Source of the DNA: Leptospira fletcheri
GTDB taxonomy: Bacteria > Spirochaetota > Leptospiria > Leptospirales > Leptospiraceae
DNA length: 64,000 nt
Assembly (NCBI RefSeq): GCF_004769195.1
Contig: NZ_RQET01000009.1
Span: 248,001 to 312,000, forward strand
Reading direction: 5' to 3'
Part shown: positions 13,161-21,753 of the stretch, in pieces
Numbering within the stretch: position 1 is the stretch's first letter
Layout of the letters: the number at the start of each line of letters is the position of its first letter
Position numbers and translations under genes: made by a program
Notes under the pieces: generated by a model
What the model was told of the DNA's origin: nothing
The model's input: only the letters and a program-made list of their open reading frames with translations
The model's database searches: none

Positions 13161-15689
13161 ATGGATGCAAACGTTCAAATTTCGGTTTGGTTTCGTTGGA
13201 CTCCTTTTGCCATTCTTCCCGTTTTTAGTTTCTGTCTTTCCACTCTGACCCTCCTACTTTCGATCCGGAACAGAAACAACTCGGGTGCAAAAGAGTTCAT
13301 CGCTCTCTCACTCGGAATGACTCTTTACAACTTCGGTTATTTCTGGGAAATGGTCTCGGTTCGCGATCATGATATCATTTTCTGGGATAATTTCCAATTT
13401 TTGGGTCCGGACATCATGGTCGTTTCTCTCCCTCTCTTGGTGATGCGGATCCTCAATCTGGACAAATTCGTAAAGCCGATCACCTTGGTCCTCTTCGCAC
13501 TCGTTCCGGCCGCAATCGAATATTCCGTTTGGTTCGGAAAACCGGAGTGGATCCGGTTGAGCTATTTCTTCGACGAGTCGGCGCCTTGGCGTGCTCTAGT
13601 ATACGAGTACGGCCCGTGGATGGACGTCTATGTCTATAATTTTCTCGGTATTTTCTCCATCTGTCTTCTGGGTCTTCTGATCGGGGCCGTCTTTCAAAGA
13701 GGATTTTCCCGAATCCGCAGTACCATCATTCTCATCGGACTCTGCATCCCCTTCTTCACCCAAATCATGACCATAGGCAAATTCATGCCTTTCGTTCATT
13801 CCAAATTGGACATCTTTCCCGTCGCCGCCAGTCTTTCCTGTCTGATCTGGTTGTACGGACTCTTCTACTTCCGTATCCTGGACCTGATCCCTCTCGCACG
13901 GGACCGAGTCTTCGAATGGATCGAGGATGTGGTCTTCGTACTCAATCGCGAAAATTCCATCCTGGATTGCAACCAAGCGGCTCTGGATCTGCTCAAGGCC
14001 CCGCGTCTGTACGGGGACGCCAAGCTTTCAGAATTCCTTCCAGATCTATCCGAAGTTTTGGACCAAAGTTCCGCGGAAGGAAAGACGAAAGCGGTATGGA
14101 GATGCGCCAAATCCCATTGCCATTTCGACGTTTCGATCAAACCCTTGGGAGAACTCAATTCTTCCTATCGTATCGTAACCCTGAGAGACATGACGGAAAG
14201 AGTTCTCGCGGAACAGAAGATTTCGGAAAGAAGGGACATTTTACAAAGTATATTAGATTCTACGAAAATACTCTTTTTAGTTTTGGACGGGGAAGGCAGG
14301 CTGATCCTCCTGAACAAGGCCTGCTTGGAAATTACCGGGTACGAACTTTCACAGTTGGAGGGTCGCTCCTTTTGGGAACAGGTCCTCTTTCCCAAGGATA
14401 AGGAAAGAGTCATGCGGGTTTTCCGCCAAAGGTTCGGTCCAAAACGTTTTCCTCATAGAACGAATATCCGTTTGAAACGTCAGGACGAAAAATCCAGGTA
14501 CACGACCTGGGAACACAAGGAAGTCCGGGACGAAAAGGGAAATCTCTTATACGTGATTTCTACAGGTGCGGACGTTACCGGCCTGGAGGAAGCGGAAGGC
14601 AGAATTCACACTCTCCAAACCGCAAACGAGGAGATCTCCTCCAAGAGCTCCATCATAGAAGAACAAAAGAAAGAGCTGGAAAAAACCCTACAAAACCTGA
14701 GGCAAACTCAGGCCAAACTGATCCAGACCTCTAAGTTGGCGGATCTGGGACAATTGGCCGCCGGAATCGCCCATGAGATCAACAATCCGATCGGGGCCAT
14801 CCAAGCCGCGGGGCACAATATTCTCTCCTATTTGGGAAGGATCCGCGAGGGGATCCGATCGCATCTGGAAGGATTATGCACGTTGAGCCCGCCGGAATGG
14901 GATCTGTTCGAAAAATTCATCCACCTCGGGATCGAATCTAGAGAGATGACGATCGGACTGGAACGTAGAAGGCTCCTTGTTCAATTAAAGGAGGAAATGA
15001 TCGAGTCCAAGGTTCTCTTACCGGAGGAGACCGCGGAATTGTTCGTGGATCACGGAATCGTTTCCAGGTGGAAGGAGTTCCTTCCGCTCCTGACTCTCCC
15101 GAAAACAAGGGAACTGCTTCCTTTCTTTTTGGATTTGCTGGGTCCGGAACAAAGCGTCGGCACGATCCGCACGGCAGTGGAGCGTTCCTCCAAAATCGTT
15201 TATGCGCTCCGAAGTTTTGCACATTTCGAGTCTTCCCACAGAAAACGTCCTTTTACTCTCAAAGACAATGTGGATACGGTTTTGACTCTTTACCAAAACC
15301 TATTCAAACACGGGGTAGAAGTCTCCACCGATCTGACGGAAGTTCCTTCCCTGCTCGGTTTCCCCGACGACCTCATGCATTTGTGGACCAATCTGATCAT
15401 GAATTCCGTCCAGGCGATGAACTACAAAGGAAAGCTTGCGATTCGAGGAAGACTTTCTTCGGACCGGGAAGTCCTGGTTTCGGTAGAGGACAACGGCCCG
15501 GGAATTCTTTCGGACGTAAAAGGCAAAGTGTTCGACGCGTTCTTCACCACCAAAGCGCCGGGAGAAGGTTCCGGATTGGGGTTGGATATCGCCAAGAGGA
15601 TCGTGGAAAAACACGAAGGCCGGATTTGGTTCGAATCCGAGCCGGGCAAAACGGTTTTTTACGTTGCGCTACCGTACCAACCGGCGTAA
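13161..15689 (+). CDS. 7TM sensor histidine kinase with two PAS domains
   Basis: 842 aa from the start at 13161. The first 235 residues form seven hydrophobic segments of the histidine-kinase N-terminal 7TM type, ending with FRILDLIPLARDRVFEWIED, the usual junction. PAS domains follow at about 240-350 and 360-490, then a coiled coil (HTLQTANEEISSKSS) and the phosphoacceptor helix AAGIAHEINNPIGAIQAAGH. ATP-binding boxes are NSVQAM, DNGPGI, TTKAPGEGSGLGLDIA. About 130 residues lie between the phosphoacceptor helix and the ATPase domain, much longer than normal, and look like an extra helical insert. A membrane signal is presumed. No response regulator gene is adjacent. It converges tail to tail with the SDR gene. 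Confidence 0.88.
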   Translation: MDANVQISVWFRWTPFAILPVFSFCLSTLTLLLSIRNRNNSGAKEFIALSLGMTLYNFGYFWEMVSVRDHDIIFWDNFQFLGPDIMVVSLPLLVMRILNLDKFVKPITLVLFALVPAAIEYSVWFGKPEWIRLSYFFDESAPWRALVYEYGPWMDVYVYNFLGIFSICLLGLLIGAVFQRGFSRIRSTIILIGLCIPFFTQIMTIGKFMPFVHSKLDIFPVAASLSCLIWLYGLFYFRILDLIPLARDRVFEWIEDVVFVLNRENSILDCNQAALDLLKAPRLYGDAKLSEFLPDLSEVLDQSSAEGKTKAVWRCAKSHCHFDVSIKPLGELNSSYRIVTLRDMTERVLAEQKISERRDILQSILDSTKILFLVLDGEGRLILLNKACLEITGYELSQLEGRSFWEQVLFPKDKERVMRVFRQRFGPKRFPHRTNIRLKRQDEKSRYTTWEHKEVRDEKGNLLYVISTGADVTGLEEAEGRIHTLQTANEEISSKSSIIEEQKKELEKTLQNLRQTQAKLIQTSKLADLGQLAAGIAHEINNPIGAIQAAGHNILSYLGRIREGIRSHLEGLCTLSPPEWDLFEKFIHLGIESREMTIGLERRRLLVQLKEEMIESKVLLPEETAELFVDHGIVSRWKEFLPLLTLPKTRELLPFFLDLLGPEQSVGTIRTAVERSSKIVYALRSFAHFESSHRKRPFTLKDNVDTVLTLYQNLFKHGVEVSTDLTEVPSLLGFPDDLMHLWTNLIMNSVQAMNYKGKLAIRGRLSSDREVLVSVEDNGPGILSDVKGKVFDAFFTTKAPGEGSGLGLDIAKRIVEKHEGRIWFESEPGKTVFYVALPYQPA

Positions 15690-15699
15690 GTTTGCGACG

Positions 15700-16383
15700 T
15701 CACAAAATCCCTTTCTTAGGCAGGAGAACGATCTCGTCCAGATTGAAGGAAGGTTTCTGATCGGATAACCCTGCCAGAAATTCTGCGACGTCCTCCACCG
15801 GAATCATATCTTTCCGATCGAAGCCTTCCCTTCCGTCCCAAATCGGTGTGTCGATCGCACCGGCATACACCACGCTGACTCTGATTTCCCGATTCTTCCA
15901 TTCTTCCCGGAGCGCCTTGGCGAATCCCGCGAGCCCGTGCTTGGAAGCGCAGTATGCGGAGGATTCCGGAAAACCCTGCCTGCCTGCGGTGGAGGAAAGA
16001 TAACAGAGAAAGGATCCTTTTTGAAGTAGAGGACCCAATTCCCGGGTCAAAAGAAAGGGCGCCGTCAGATTCAGAAAGAGGTGTTTTTTCCAACTCTCCG
16101 GGTCCAAATCCTCGAGGGTGGAAAAAAGCCCGTCGCCGAATGTGAAATAAATCGCGTCCAACCTAGTCCAGGAAGATTTGAGTAATTTACAAAATTCAAA
16201 TATACTCCGTTCGTCCGAAAAATCGCAAAAATGGTTTCGGCCGACACGAATCCCTTCGGATAAACCGTTTCCTCTCCGGGATGCTCCGATCGCTTCGACT
16301 CCGGAAGAAAGTTGCAGTTTTTTGAATATGGATTCTCCGATTCCGGAGCCCGCCCCTGCGACTAGTATCTTCTTGGCACCCAT
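15700..16383 (-). CDS. Short-chain dehydrogenase/reductase
   Basis: 227 aa, Rossmann fold. The cofactor motif is GAGSGIGESI (residues 10-19). The active site has Ser in LCYLSSTAG and YCASK (Y-x3-K). The sequence after the cofactor motif (GASRRGN) hints at NADP preference. It starts 8 bp from the end of mtnB on the same strand, so it appears to be the last gene of a methionine-salvage operon. The substrate is unknown. Its position could mean a role in disposing of the ketoacid or aldehyde products of that pathway, but this is inference from neighbours. Confidence 0.85.
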   Translation of the reverse strand: MGAKKILVAGAGSGIGESIFKKLQLSSGVEAIGASRRGNGLSEGIRVGRNHFCDFSDERSIFEFCKLLKSSWTRLDAIYFTFGDGLFSTLEDLDPESWKKHLFLNLTAPFLLTRELGPLLQKGSFLCYLSSTAGRQGFPESSAYCASKHGLAGFAKALREEWKNREIRVSVVYAGAIDTPIWDGREGFDRKDMIPVEDVAEFLAGLSDQKPSFNLDEIVLLPKKGIL

Positions 16384-16390
16384 GGAAATT

Positions 16391-17026
16391 TTAGCGGGAA
16401 AGGAGCCAGACCTTCAGGATGAAATCCGCCGCTTCCAGATGACGATTTGCCTGGGTCAGGTCTTTTCCCCAGACAGTGATTCCATGATTCTCTATGACGC
16501 ACATCGGTACCCTGGGTTTCTTTTCCTCCAAGTACTTCTGCAGAACGTCCGAAATCTCCTGGACCACCGGAAAATTATAAATCACGGGTGCGGAAACCTG
16601 AGGATTCTCGTCCCAGATTCCGAAGGCCTTGATGATTTCCAGGGAAGGCAGATTCCATTCCATCACCGGCCTTTCCCGGTTCACACCCGTCCGGATCAGA
16701 TTGGATTCGGGAGTGTGAACATGGAGGGAACATCCCATTTCCGGAAAGGCTTTATAAACGGCACGATGGATGGAAGTCTCCGCCGAGGGTTTGAGTCCTT
16801 CTCTCCCTTTCCAGTTCTCCGGCACGGATCCGGTTTCCAATCGAACCGGCAAAAAATCCTTTTTGTCGAGGCGGTTCTTGTCCAGACCGCTTCCGCTCAC
16901 CCAAAATAGGTTTCCGTCCTTAGGATCGCGAAGGGAAAGATTTCCTGCCGTCCCCGGCATCCAGCCTTTGGAATGGTACAGAACTCCCGATTTGACCAGT
17001 CGGGAGAGTTCTTTGGAACGGGACAT
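16391..17026 (-). CDS. mtnB: Methylthioribulose-1-phosphate dehydratase
   Basis: 211 aa, class II aldolase/adducin fold. It dehydrates 5-methylthioribulose 1-phosphate in the methionine salvage pathway. Visible features are GWMPGTAGNLSLRD near the N-terminus, the metal-binding HVHTPESN pair of histidines, EWNLPSLEIIKAFGI, and ENHGITVWGKDLTQANRHLE with the third histidine. The start is directly after the mtnD stop (no gap), so the two are co-translated. The next enzyme in the pathway, MtnD, is encoded upstream. The genes for methylthioribose-1-phosphate isomerase and the enolase/phosphatase step are not in this window. Confidence 0.9.
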   Translation of the reverse strand: MSRSKELSRLVKSGVLYHSKGWMPGTAGNLSLRDPKDGNLFWVSGSGLDKNRLDKKDFLPVRLETGSVPENWKGREGLKPSAETSIHRAVYKAFPEMGCSLHVHTPESNLIRTGVNRERPVMEWNLPSLEIIKAFGIWDENPQVSAPVIYNFPVVQEISDVLQKYLEEKKPRVPMCVIENHGITVWGKDLTQANRHLEAADFILKVWLLSR

Positions 17027-17560
17027 TTAGACGAGAGCCGTCGTTTCTTCCACGTAGTTGGGAACCCAACCGCTCATGTCTTGGAAATACCGAACCGCTT
17101 TGATTCTTTTCTTCTCGTCCAGAGTGAACCAATGATTGGTGTTTTTCGGAACGGAGATGAAATCGTTCTTCTCCACTTTGACCAGGAATTTCTCTCCCGG
17201 CAAAGCGAATCCGAAGACTCCGGATCCGTCCACGATGTATCTTACTTCAGCATCCGTGTGGTAGTGCACTTTATCGAACTTCGCTAACATTTCGGCAAGG
17301 CCGGGAACGTTCGGGTGCAACACGATTAGATCCCTGGACTGGTATCCTTCTTCCTGCTTCAAAGTCTCGAAGCGATTGTCCAGATTTTTCAGGAGGGTCT
17401 CTTTATCGTCTTCGGAAAGCACTTCTCTATCGGTCAAGTTAGCGGAAGAATTCGGAACGATCCAATGGTCGTACTCGATTCCGCGTTTTTTCAGGAAGGA
17501 CTGCACTTCCTGCTTCTCTTTGATTTCCGGTAATCCGGGTTTTTGGATGATGGTTGCCAT
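17027..17560 (-). CDS. mtnD: Acireductone dioxygenase
   Basis: 177 aa, cupin fold. It converts acireductone to the ketoacid of methionine plus formate (iron form) or to a dead-end product (nickel form). The metal site is visible as [11 protein letters not shown], with the two histidines and the glutamate, and a later histidine in [21 protein letters not shown] is typical of the family. It is the first gene of the mtnD-mtnB-SDR group; about 115 bp separate it from efp upstream on the same strand, and no riboswitch-like structure was recognised in that gap. Confidence 0.93.
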   Translation of the reverse strand: MATIIQKPGLPEIKEKQEVQSFLKKRGIEYDHWIVPNSSANLTDREVLSEDDKETLLKNLDNRFETLKQEEGYQSRDLIVLHPNVPGLAEMLAKFDKVHYHTDAEVRYIVDGSGVFGFALPGEKFLVKVEKNDFISVPKNTNHWFTLDEKKRIKAVRYFQDMSGWVPNYVEETTALV

Positions 17561-17676
17561 TACCTTATCTCCTTGGGTGTCGTTCTTTTTCCCTAAAAAA
17601 GTCCCCGACCCGAACAGACCTTCTCTCGCTCCAAATTCCGAGCTTCATCGAAGGTACGTTTCTATTTGCCTTCTAT

Positions 17677-18243
17677 CTACTTATTCACTCTTTCTACGTA
17701 TGTCAAGTCCCGTAGGTCTATTTTGACCACGTCCCCTTGCTTCACGAAAATCGGCACGTTGATTTCTCCGCCGGTTTCCACCGTGACGCGTTTCAAAGCG
17801 GTTCCGGAAGTATCCCCTTTCAGGCCTTCTTCCGCATAAGTTACTTCCAAAATCGCGAAATTCGGAGGAGTCACTCCGATCGGTTTTCCTTCGTAAAAGG
17901 ATACCTCCATCGCGGTCTCTTCCTTGAGAAAAGGAAGAATGTCCTCTAAGTATTCCTTAGAAACCGGAAGCTGTTCGAAGTCGTTGGTATCCATGAAGAT
18001 GATGTCGTCTCCGTCGGAATAACAGATCGTCATCTGTCTTTTTTCCAAGTCCACGGATTCCAATTTCTCCGCAGCCTTGAACGTACGCTCTATGGAGCTG
18101 TTCCGGACCAGGTTCTTCAATTTGGTTCTGATGAAAGCCGATCCCTTGCCGGGATTGACGAATTCGCTTTTGACTACGGAGTAGAGTTCCCCCTCTACTT
18201 TAAGGACCATGCCTTTCCTGACTTCGGTGATTCCTAAGTTCAT
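17677..18243 (-). CDS. efp: Translation elongation factor P
   Basis: 188 aa, full length with the three beta-barrel domains. EF-P enters the ribosomal E site and relieves stalling at proline runs. The tip loop reads NPGKGSAF with Lys33, equivalent to the modified Lys34 of E. coli, so lysylation-type modification is expected rather than the arginine or unmodified-loop versions. GEINVPIFVKQGDVVKIDLR marks the C-terminal domain. A KamA/EpmB-type radical SAM enzyme is encoded divergently about 700 bp away, which could supply beta-lysine for this modification. No EpmA-type ligase is in the window. Confidence 0.95.
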   Translation of the reverse strand: MNLGITEVRKGMVLKVEGELYSVVKSEFVNPGKGSAFIRTKLKNLVRNSSIERTFKAAEKLESVDLEKRQMTICYSDGDDIIFMDTNDFEQLPVSKEYLEDILPFLKEETAMEVSFYEGKPIGVTPPNFAILEVTYAEEGLKGDTSGTALKRVTVETGGEINVPIFVKQGDVVKIDLRDLTYVERVNK

Positions 18244-18402
18244 AAACGACCTAAAAAAAGGATTGCGCTCCTTCTATATCCGAGCGGGAAAGCGAGGTGT
18301 CAAGGAAAAAGAACCGGTTTTCCCAAAGCCCTTTTTTTGGTTTTTTTTTGCAGGAAAAAGGTTGCCGATTCGTTTTTTACCCGTCTATAGTACTGTAGAC
18401 CT

Positions 18403-18723
18403 ATGAAACGGTTCAGCCTAAACTTACTGGCTTCGCTTCTCTCCTTGCTTTTCGTTTCCGAATTGCTAGGCCAAGATTTCTCCGGGGGGAAGATGCGTGT
18501 TCTTTCCAAAAAAGCCCGGATCCAAGAGTTCAAAGAAATCGTTTCTTCCCATCATCCTCCTCTCTCTTCCGGAGAAGACGACAAGGGAGTCCTTTCCAGC
18601 ATCCGCCCTCAGGCGGGCTTCGGAGCGGCGGATCGCTCCCATACGGATTTCAGAATCAAGGAAATCTTCGGTTCTCATCATACTTTATCCTATCGTTATC
18701 TTTTTCTCCCTCCTCCGGCTTGA
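18403..18723 (+). CDS. Unknown small exported protein
   Basis: 106 aa. It starts MKRFSLNLLASLLSLLFVSE and continues LLGQDFSGG, a good Sec signal peptide with a likely cut after the LLGQ region. The mature part is short, with charged and serine-rich stretches, and ends LFLPPPA. No domain is recognised and no strong ribosome-binding site is visible, so it may be a small periplasmic protein or a chance frame. It lies between efp (divergent) and the radical SAM gene. Confidence 0.45.
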   Translation: MKRFSLNLLASLLSLLFVSELLGQDFSGGKMRVLSKKARIQEFKEIVSSHHPPLSSGEDDKGVLSSIRPQAGFGAADRSHTDFRIKEIFGSHHTLSYRYLFLPPPA

Positions 18724-18948
18724 ATCGGAAATCCAGTTCTGTAAGTCCCTCAGGGAGGTTGTTCCCGGGAGAGAAGCGGCGGCGAATTTGGGCAAAAAAT
18801 GCGCCGTCCATAAAAAAGCGGGAACCCGCTCATCCTTCTCCTAAGTCTCCAACCGAAATCGATGAGTCCACCTCCCCGAGGTTTTATATAAATATAAATT
18901 TCCGTCGGAAACCCTACCGGTTTCCGATTTTTTTTGAGGGATCTTAGG

Positions 18949-20115
18949 TTGACTTCCCCCCGACTCGCCAAAACAAGAGTGTTGCAGGGAGAAAAAACTC
19001 TGAGAACTTCGTCCGACCATCGCGAACAACTCACTCCAGTTTCCACCGATCCGGAATGGGAGAATTGGAAATGGCAAATCCAACATCGAATCCGGGACGA
19101 AGAAACGCTTGCCCGTCATCTGGAACTCACTTCCGACGAACGGGACTCTTTAAAGAAATGCGATGAGCTCTTCTCCTTTTCCGTCACGCCTTATTATCTC
19201 GGCCTGGCGGACCCGAAGAACCGCAACTGCCCCATCCGGCTGCAAGTCGTGCCTAGAAAAGAGGAATGGATCCCTCGGGTTTGGGACAGGCCGGATCCTC
19301 TGGCGGAGGAATCCTATATGCCCGTCAAAGGGGTCACGCATAGATATCCGGACCGGGCACTCTGGTACTTGTCCCATGTTTGCGCCGTGTATTGTCGTTT
19401 TTGCACCCGAAAGAGAAAAGTGTCCCAATCTTCCCAGACTCCCGACGGAGAAGACTGGAAACTTGCATTGGAATATTTCAAGAGTCGTCCGGAGATCCGC
19501 GAAGTGATCCTTTCCGGCGGGGACCCGTTGAATTTATCCGATTCCAAATTGGATTTTTTGTTAAGCGAACTAAAACGCATTCCTCATATCAATCAGGTTC
19601 GGATCCACACGCGTTATCCGGTCACTCTCCCGATGCGCATTACCTCGGAATTCTGCGCCGTACTCCGCAGGCATTTTCCCGTCTACCTAGTGACTCATTT
19701 CAATCATCCTAAGGAATTGACGGACTTTTCCAAGGAAAAGATCCGGATGTTGGTCCAAGACGGATCCGCTACGGTACTGAACCAATCCGTATTGCTGAAG
19801 GACATCAACGATTCCGTGGAAACTCTCGAGGAGTTGTTCTACGGTTTGACCTCGGCAGGAATCAAACCTTACTACCTGCACCATTGCGACGAGGTGTACG
19901 GTTCCGCTCATTTTCGGGTTCCGATTTCGAAGGGAGTGGAATTGATGAAGTCGATCCGAGGTAGGATCAGCGGGCTTTGCGTTCCTCTGTACGTCGTGGA
20001 CCTTACGGGAGGAGGAGGCAAGGTCCCTCTTCCGGCGGAGTACTTGGAGGAGAAAAAATCTTCCTCTTACGTATTCCGAAATTACAGAGGGGATCTGTAT
20101 GAAATCGGTTATTAG
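18949..20115 (+). CDS. Radical SAM aminomutase, KamA/EpmB family
   Basis: 388 aa from a TTG start at 18949, chosen because GAGGG lies 8 bp ahead; the other TTG at 18934 overlaps that ribosome-binding site. The family moves the amino group of lysine between alpha and beta carbons. The iron-sulfur motif is CAVYCRFCTRKRK (Cx3CxxC). Other family marks are LSGGDPLNLSD, RIHTRYPVTLP, YYLHHCDEVYGSAHFRVP and a C-terminal TGGGGKVPLP, which in lysine 2,3-aminomutase holds the PLP lysine. Length is between EpmB and classical KamA. Proximity to efp favours a role in EF-P beta-lysylation, but a free-lysine aminomutase is equally possible on motifs alone. Confidence 0.88.
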   Translation: MTSPRLAKTRVLQGEKTLRTSSDHREQLTPVSTDPEWENWKWQIQHRIRDEETLARHLELTSDERDSLKKCDELFSFSVTPYYLGLADPKNRNCPIRLQVVPRKEEWIPRVWDRPDPLAEESYMPVKGVTHRYPDRALWYLSHVCAVYCRFCTRKRKVSQSSQTPDGEDWKLALEYFKSRPEIREVILSGGDPLNLSDSKLDFLLSELKRIPHINQVRIHTRYPVTLPMRITSEFCAVLRRHFPVYLVTHFNHPKELTDFSKEKIRMLVQDGSATVLNQSVLLKDINDSVETLEELFYGLTSAGIKPYYLHHCDEVYGSAHFRVPISKGVELMKSIRGRISGLCVPLYVVDLTGGGGKVPLPAEYLEEKKSSSYVFRNYRGDLYEIGY

Positions 20116-20641
20116 ATTCCTGTTCGTTGTCGCATTGGTTTGGAATTGCAAAACTCCGGCGGGGGAAGGCAAGGCAAGCGTAGTGGAAAACCCGGCGGTG
20201 CTCCGCCTGAATTATGACGTGGTCTATTACGCGCAGGGAAATGCCGTGGTATTGGATTTCGGTCGTTTGTTCGCCAGAGGTTTGTATTACGACTGCAAGA
20301 TCACCGACACCGCCTCCAACTTCGATCGATTCCGAGCCTCTTCTTATACCGAGGACAACGCGAACGACTTCCGCTATTTGGTTTCCGAATCGGAACAGGC
20401 CAAAATGAGCGGGAGGCAGTTCCAATATTTCCCCATGAAGGAAGACACCCGGTCGACCGTCTTTTCCGGCTGTAGACATTCCTCCTCCGCTTCCGAATCC
20501 TGCTACGTCCGTTGGGAATGGCAAAGGGGGAATTTTATCTTCGTATTCGAAACCGAAATGGAAAATAAGAAAGGGTTGAGCACTTTGGAGCTGGGAAAGG
20601 AATTCCACGATTTCGTAAGCCGTCGGATCCGGGCCTTTTGA
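20099..20641 (+). CDS. Putative lipoprotein, unknown function
   Basis: 180 aa. It starts MKSVIRFLFVVALVWNCKT. The cysteine at 17 after a hydrophobic stretch is a plausible lipobox of the loose spirochaete type. The mature part has four more cysteines and no recognised domain. The gene overlaps the 3' end of the radical SAM gene by 17 bp, so it is probably co-transcribed and translationally coupled with it. It is likely anchored on the periplasmic or outer leaflet. Function unknown. Confidence 0.65.
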   Translation: MKSVIRFLFVVALVWNCKTPAGEGKASVVENPAVLRLNYDVVYYAQGNAVVLDFGRLFARGLYYDCKITDTASNFDRFRASSYTEDNANDFRYLVSESEQAKMSGRQFQYFPMKEDTRSTVFSGCRHSSSASESCYVRWEWQRGNFIFVFETEMENKKGLSTLELGKEFHDFVSRRIRAF

Positions 20642-20745
20642 TATCGGAATTGCCTGTTTCCCATATTTTCGTATTTTCTTGACCGAATCCGTTCCGACAA
20701 CTACCCTATCCGTCGAGGGGTCTGCCCCGGGGTTTTTGAGCGTAT

Positions 20746-20952
20746 ATGTGGTTGAAATTAGGGGATACGGAAGTCATTAATCTGGACTTTATTTCCTCTA
20801 TCCGGAAGAATTCTTCGGGGAACACCATAGAAATCACCTACCACGACTTCAACCACGTAAAATCCCTGCCTTTCGGAGATGCGGAAACCAGGGACAAGGC
20901 ATACAAAGCGATTTTGGAAAACCTTTCGCGGATGCGGCTTTTTTTCGAGTGA
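20746..20952 (+). CDS. Small conserved-looking unknown protein
   Basis: 68 aa, beginning MWLKLGDTEVINLDFISSI, with a small alternating beta pattern followed by a C-terminal helix (ETRDKAYKAILENLSRM). This resembles small PH-like or DUF proteins of one sheet and a helix. The stop overlaps the start region of the downstream nucleotidyltransferase-like gene, indicating an operon. No function can be assigned. Confidence 0.6.
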   Translation: MWLKLGDTEVINLDFISSIRKNSSGNTIEITYHDFNHVKSLPFGDAETRDKAYKAILENLSRMRLFFE

Positions 20953-21716
20953 TAGAGAAGATGGAAAAGATTAAGGAAAATCTCTCGAGCGTATCCTCCC
21001 TGAAACCGTTCGAACTTATTTTTTACGGCTCCCGCCAGAGAGGGGACGCGAACCCTTCTTCCGATTTTAATTTCTTTCTCTTGGCGGACCCTTCCGACCA
21101 GCTCAAGAGCAATTTCATCCGCGAAATCAACAAGGCGCTCGAACCTTTGCAGGAACAAGGTCCGGTAAACCTGGTCTCCGGAGATTGGGACAGTTTCCGA
21201 TTGAGAATGAAAAGTTTCGATCCGGGAGCGGTTCACATCTGCGAATTGGGAGAACCCTATTTCGGTTCCGAATACTTCCCCATCATCAAGGAAGAATGGG
21301 ACAAGACCAAGTTGGAACCCGTGGACGGGATCTCCGCAGGAAAATACCTTCGCAAAAGATACCGCTTTTTTAAAGGAATCGTTCCCAGGAATACGAAAGA
21401 GGACGTGATCCGGATGGAGAGGCTTTTGGCGATCTATCTCCAAAACTGGATGTTCCGTTATATCGGCGATCTGGGCGTGGGAGAAATCGTAAATTCCGAC
21501 ATCCCATCCCGGATCGGACCTATGTTCCGGATTCTCTACTCCAAGGAAGCGAAGGGGAATGTACTGGAACTCGTGGAACTCTATCACGAAATCGTAAAAT
21601 TAAAGACGGAACTTCGGACTCCGGAATCCCCTTTTTCGGCCCAGCGTTTCCAACAGATCAAGGATACCCTCAGATTCGAAGAAAAAGAGATCCGGATCCT
21701 AAAGTTGAATTATTGA
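20949..21716 (+). CDS. Nucleotidyltransferase-fold protein
   Basis: 255 aa if the GTG at 20949 (overlapping the previous stop) is used; an ATG at 20961 is almost as good. The N-terminal domain shows the polymerase-beta-type nucleotidyltransferase motif: FYGSRQRGDANPSSDFNFF, with the GS pair and a D-x-N metal-binding version of the usual D-x-D. The rest is helical (LAIYLQNWMFRYIGD), like the helical domain of DNA polymerase beta-like or MNT/HEPN partner proteins. Transfer of a nucleotide to protein, RNA or an antibiotic is possible. The second acidic residue being Asn may lower activity. Confidence 0.6.
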   Translation: MIEKMEKIKENLSSVSSLKPFELIFYGSRQRGDANPSSDFNFFLLADPSDQLKSNFIREINKALEPLQEQGPVNLVSGDWDSFRLRMKSFDPGAVHICELGEPYFGSEYFPIIKEEWDKTKLEPVDGISAGKYLRKRYRFFKGIVPRNTKEDVIRMERLLAIYLQNWMFRYIGDLGVGEIVNSDIPSRIGPMFRILYSKEAKGNVLELVELYHEIVKLKTELRTPESPFSAQRFQQIKDTLRFEEKEIRILKLNY

Positions 21717-21753
21717 TCCGGATCGTCCTCTCTGCGGGACGAGAAGAAGGCCT

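Noticed and set aside
13596..15614. Several long frames opposite or offset to the 7TM kinase
   Set aside because: They are shadows of a well-supported gene with clear kinase motifs.
17561..17676. SAM riboswitch upstream of mtnD
   Set aside because: The gap is only about 115 bp and no recognisable multi-helix pattern was found by eye.
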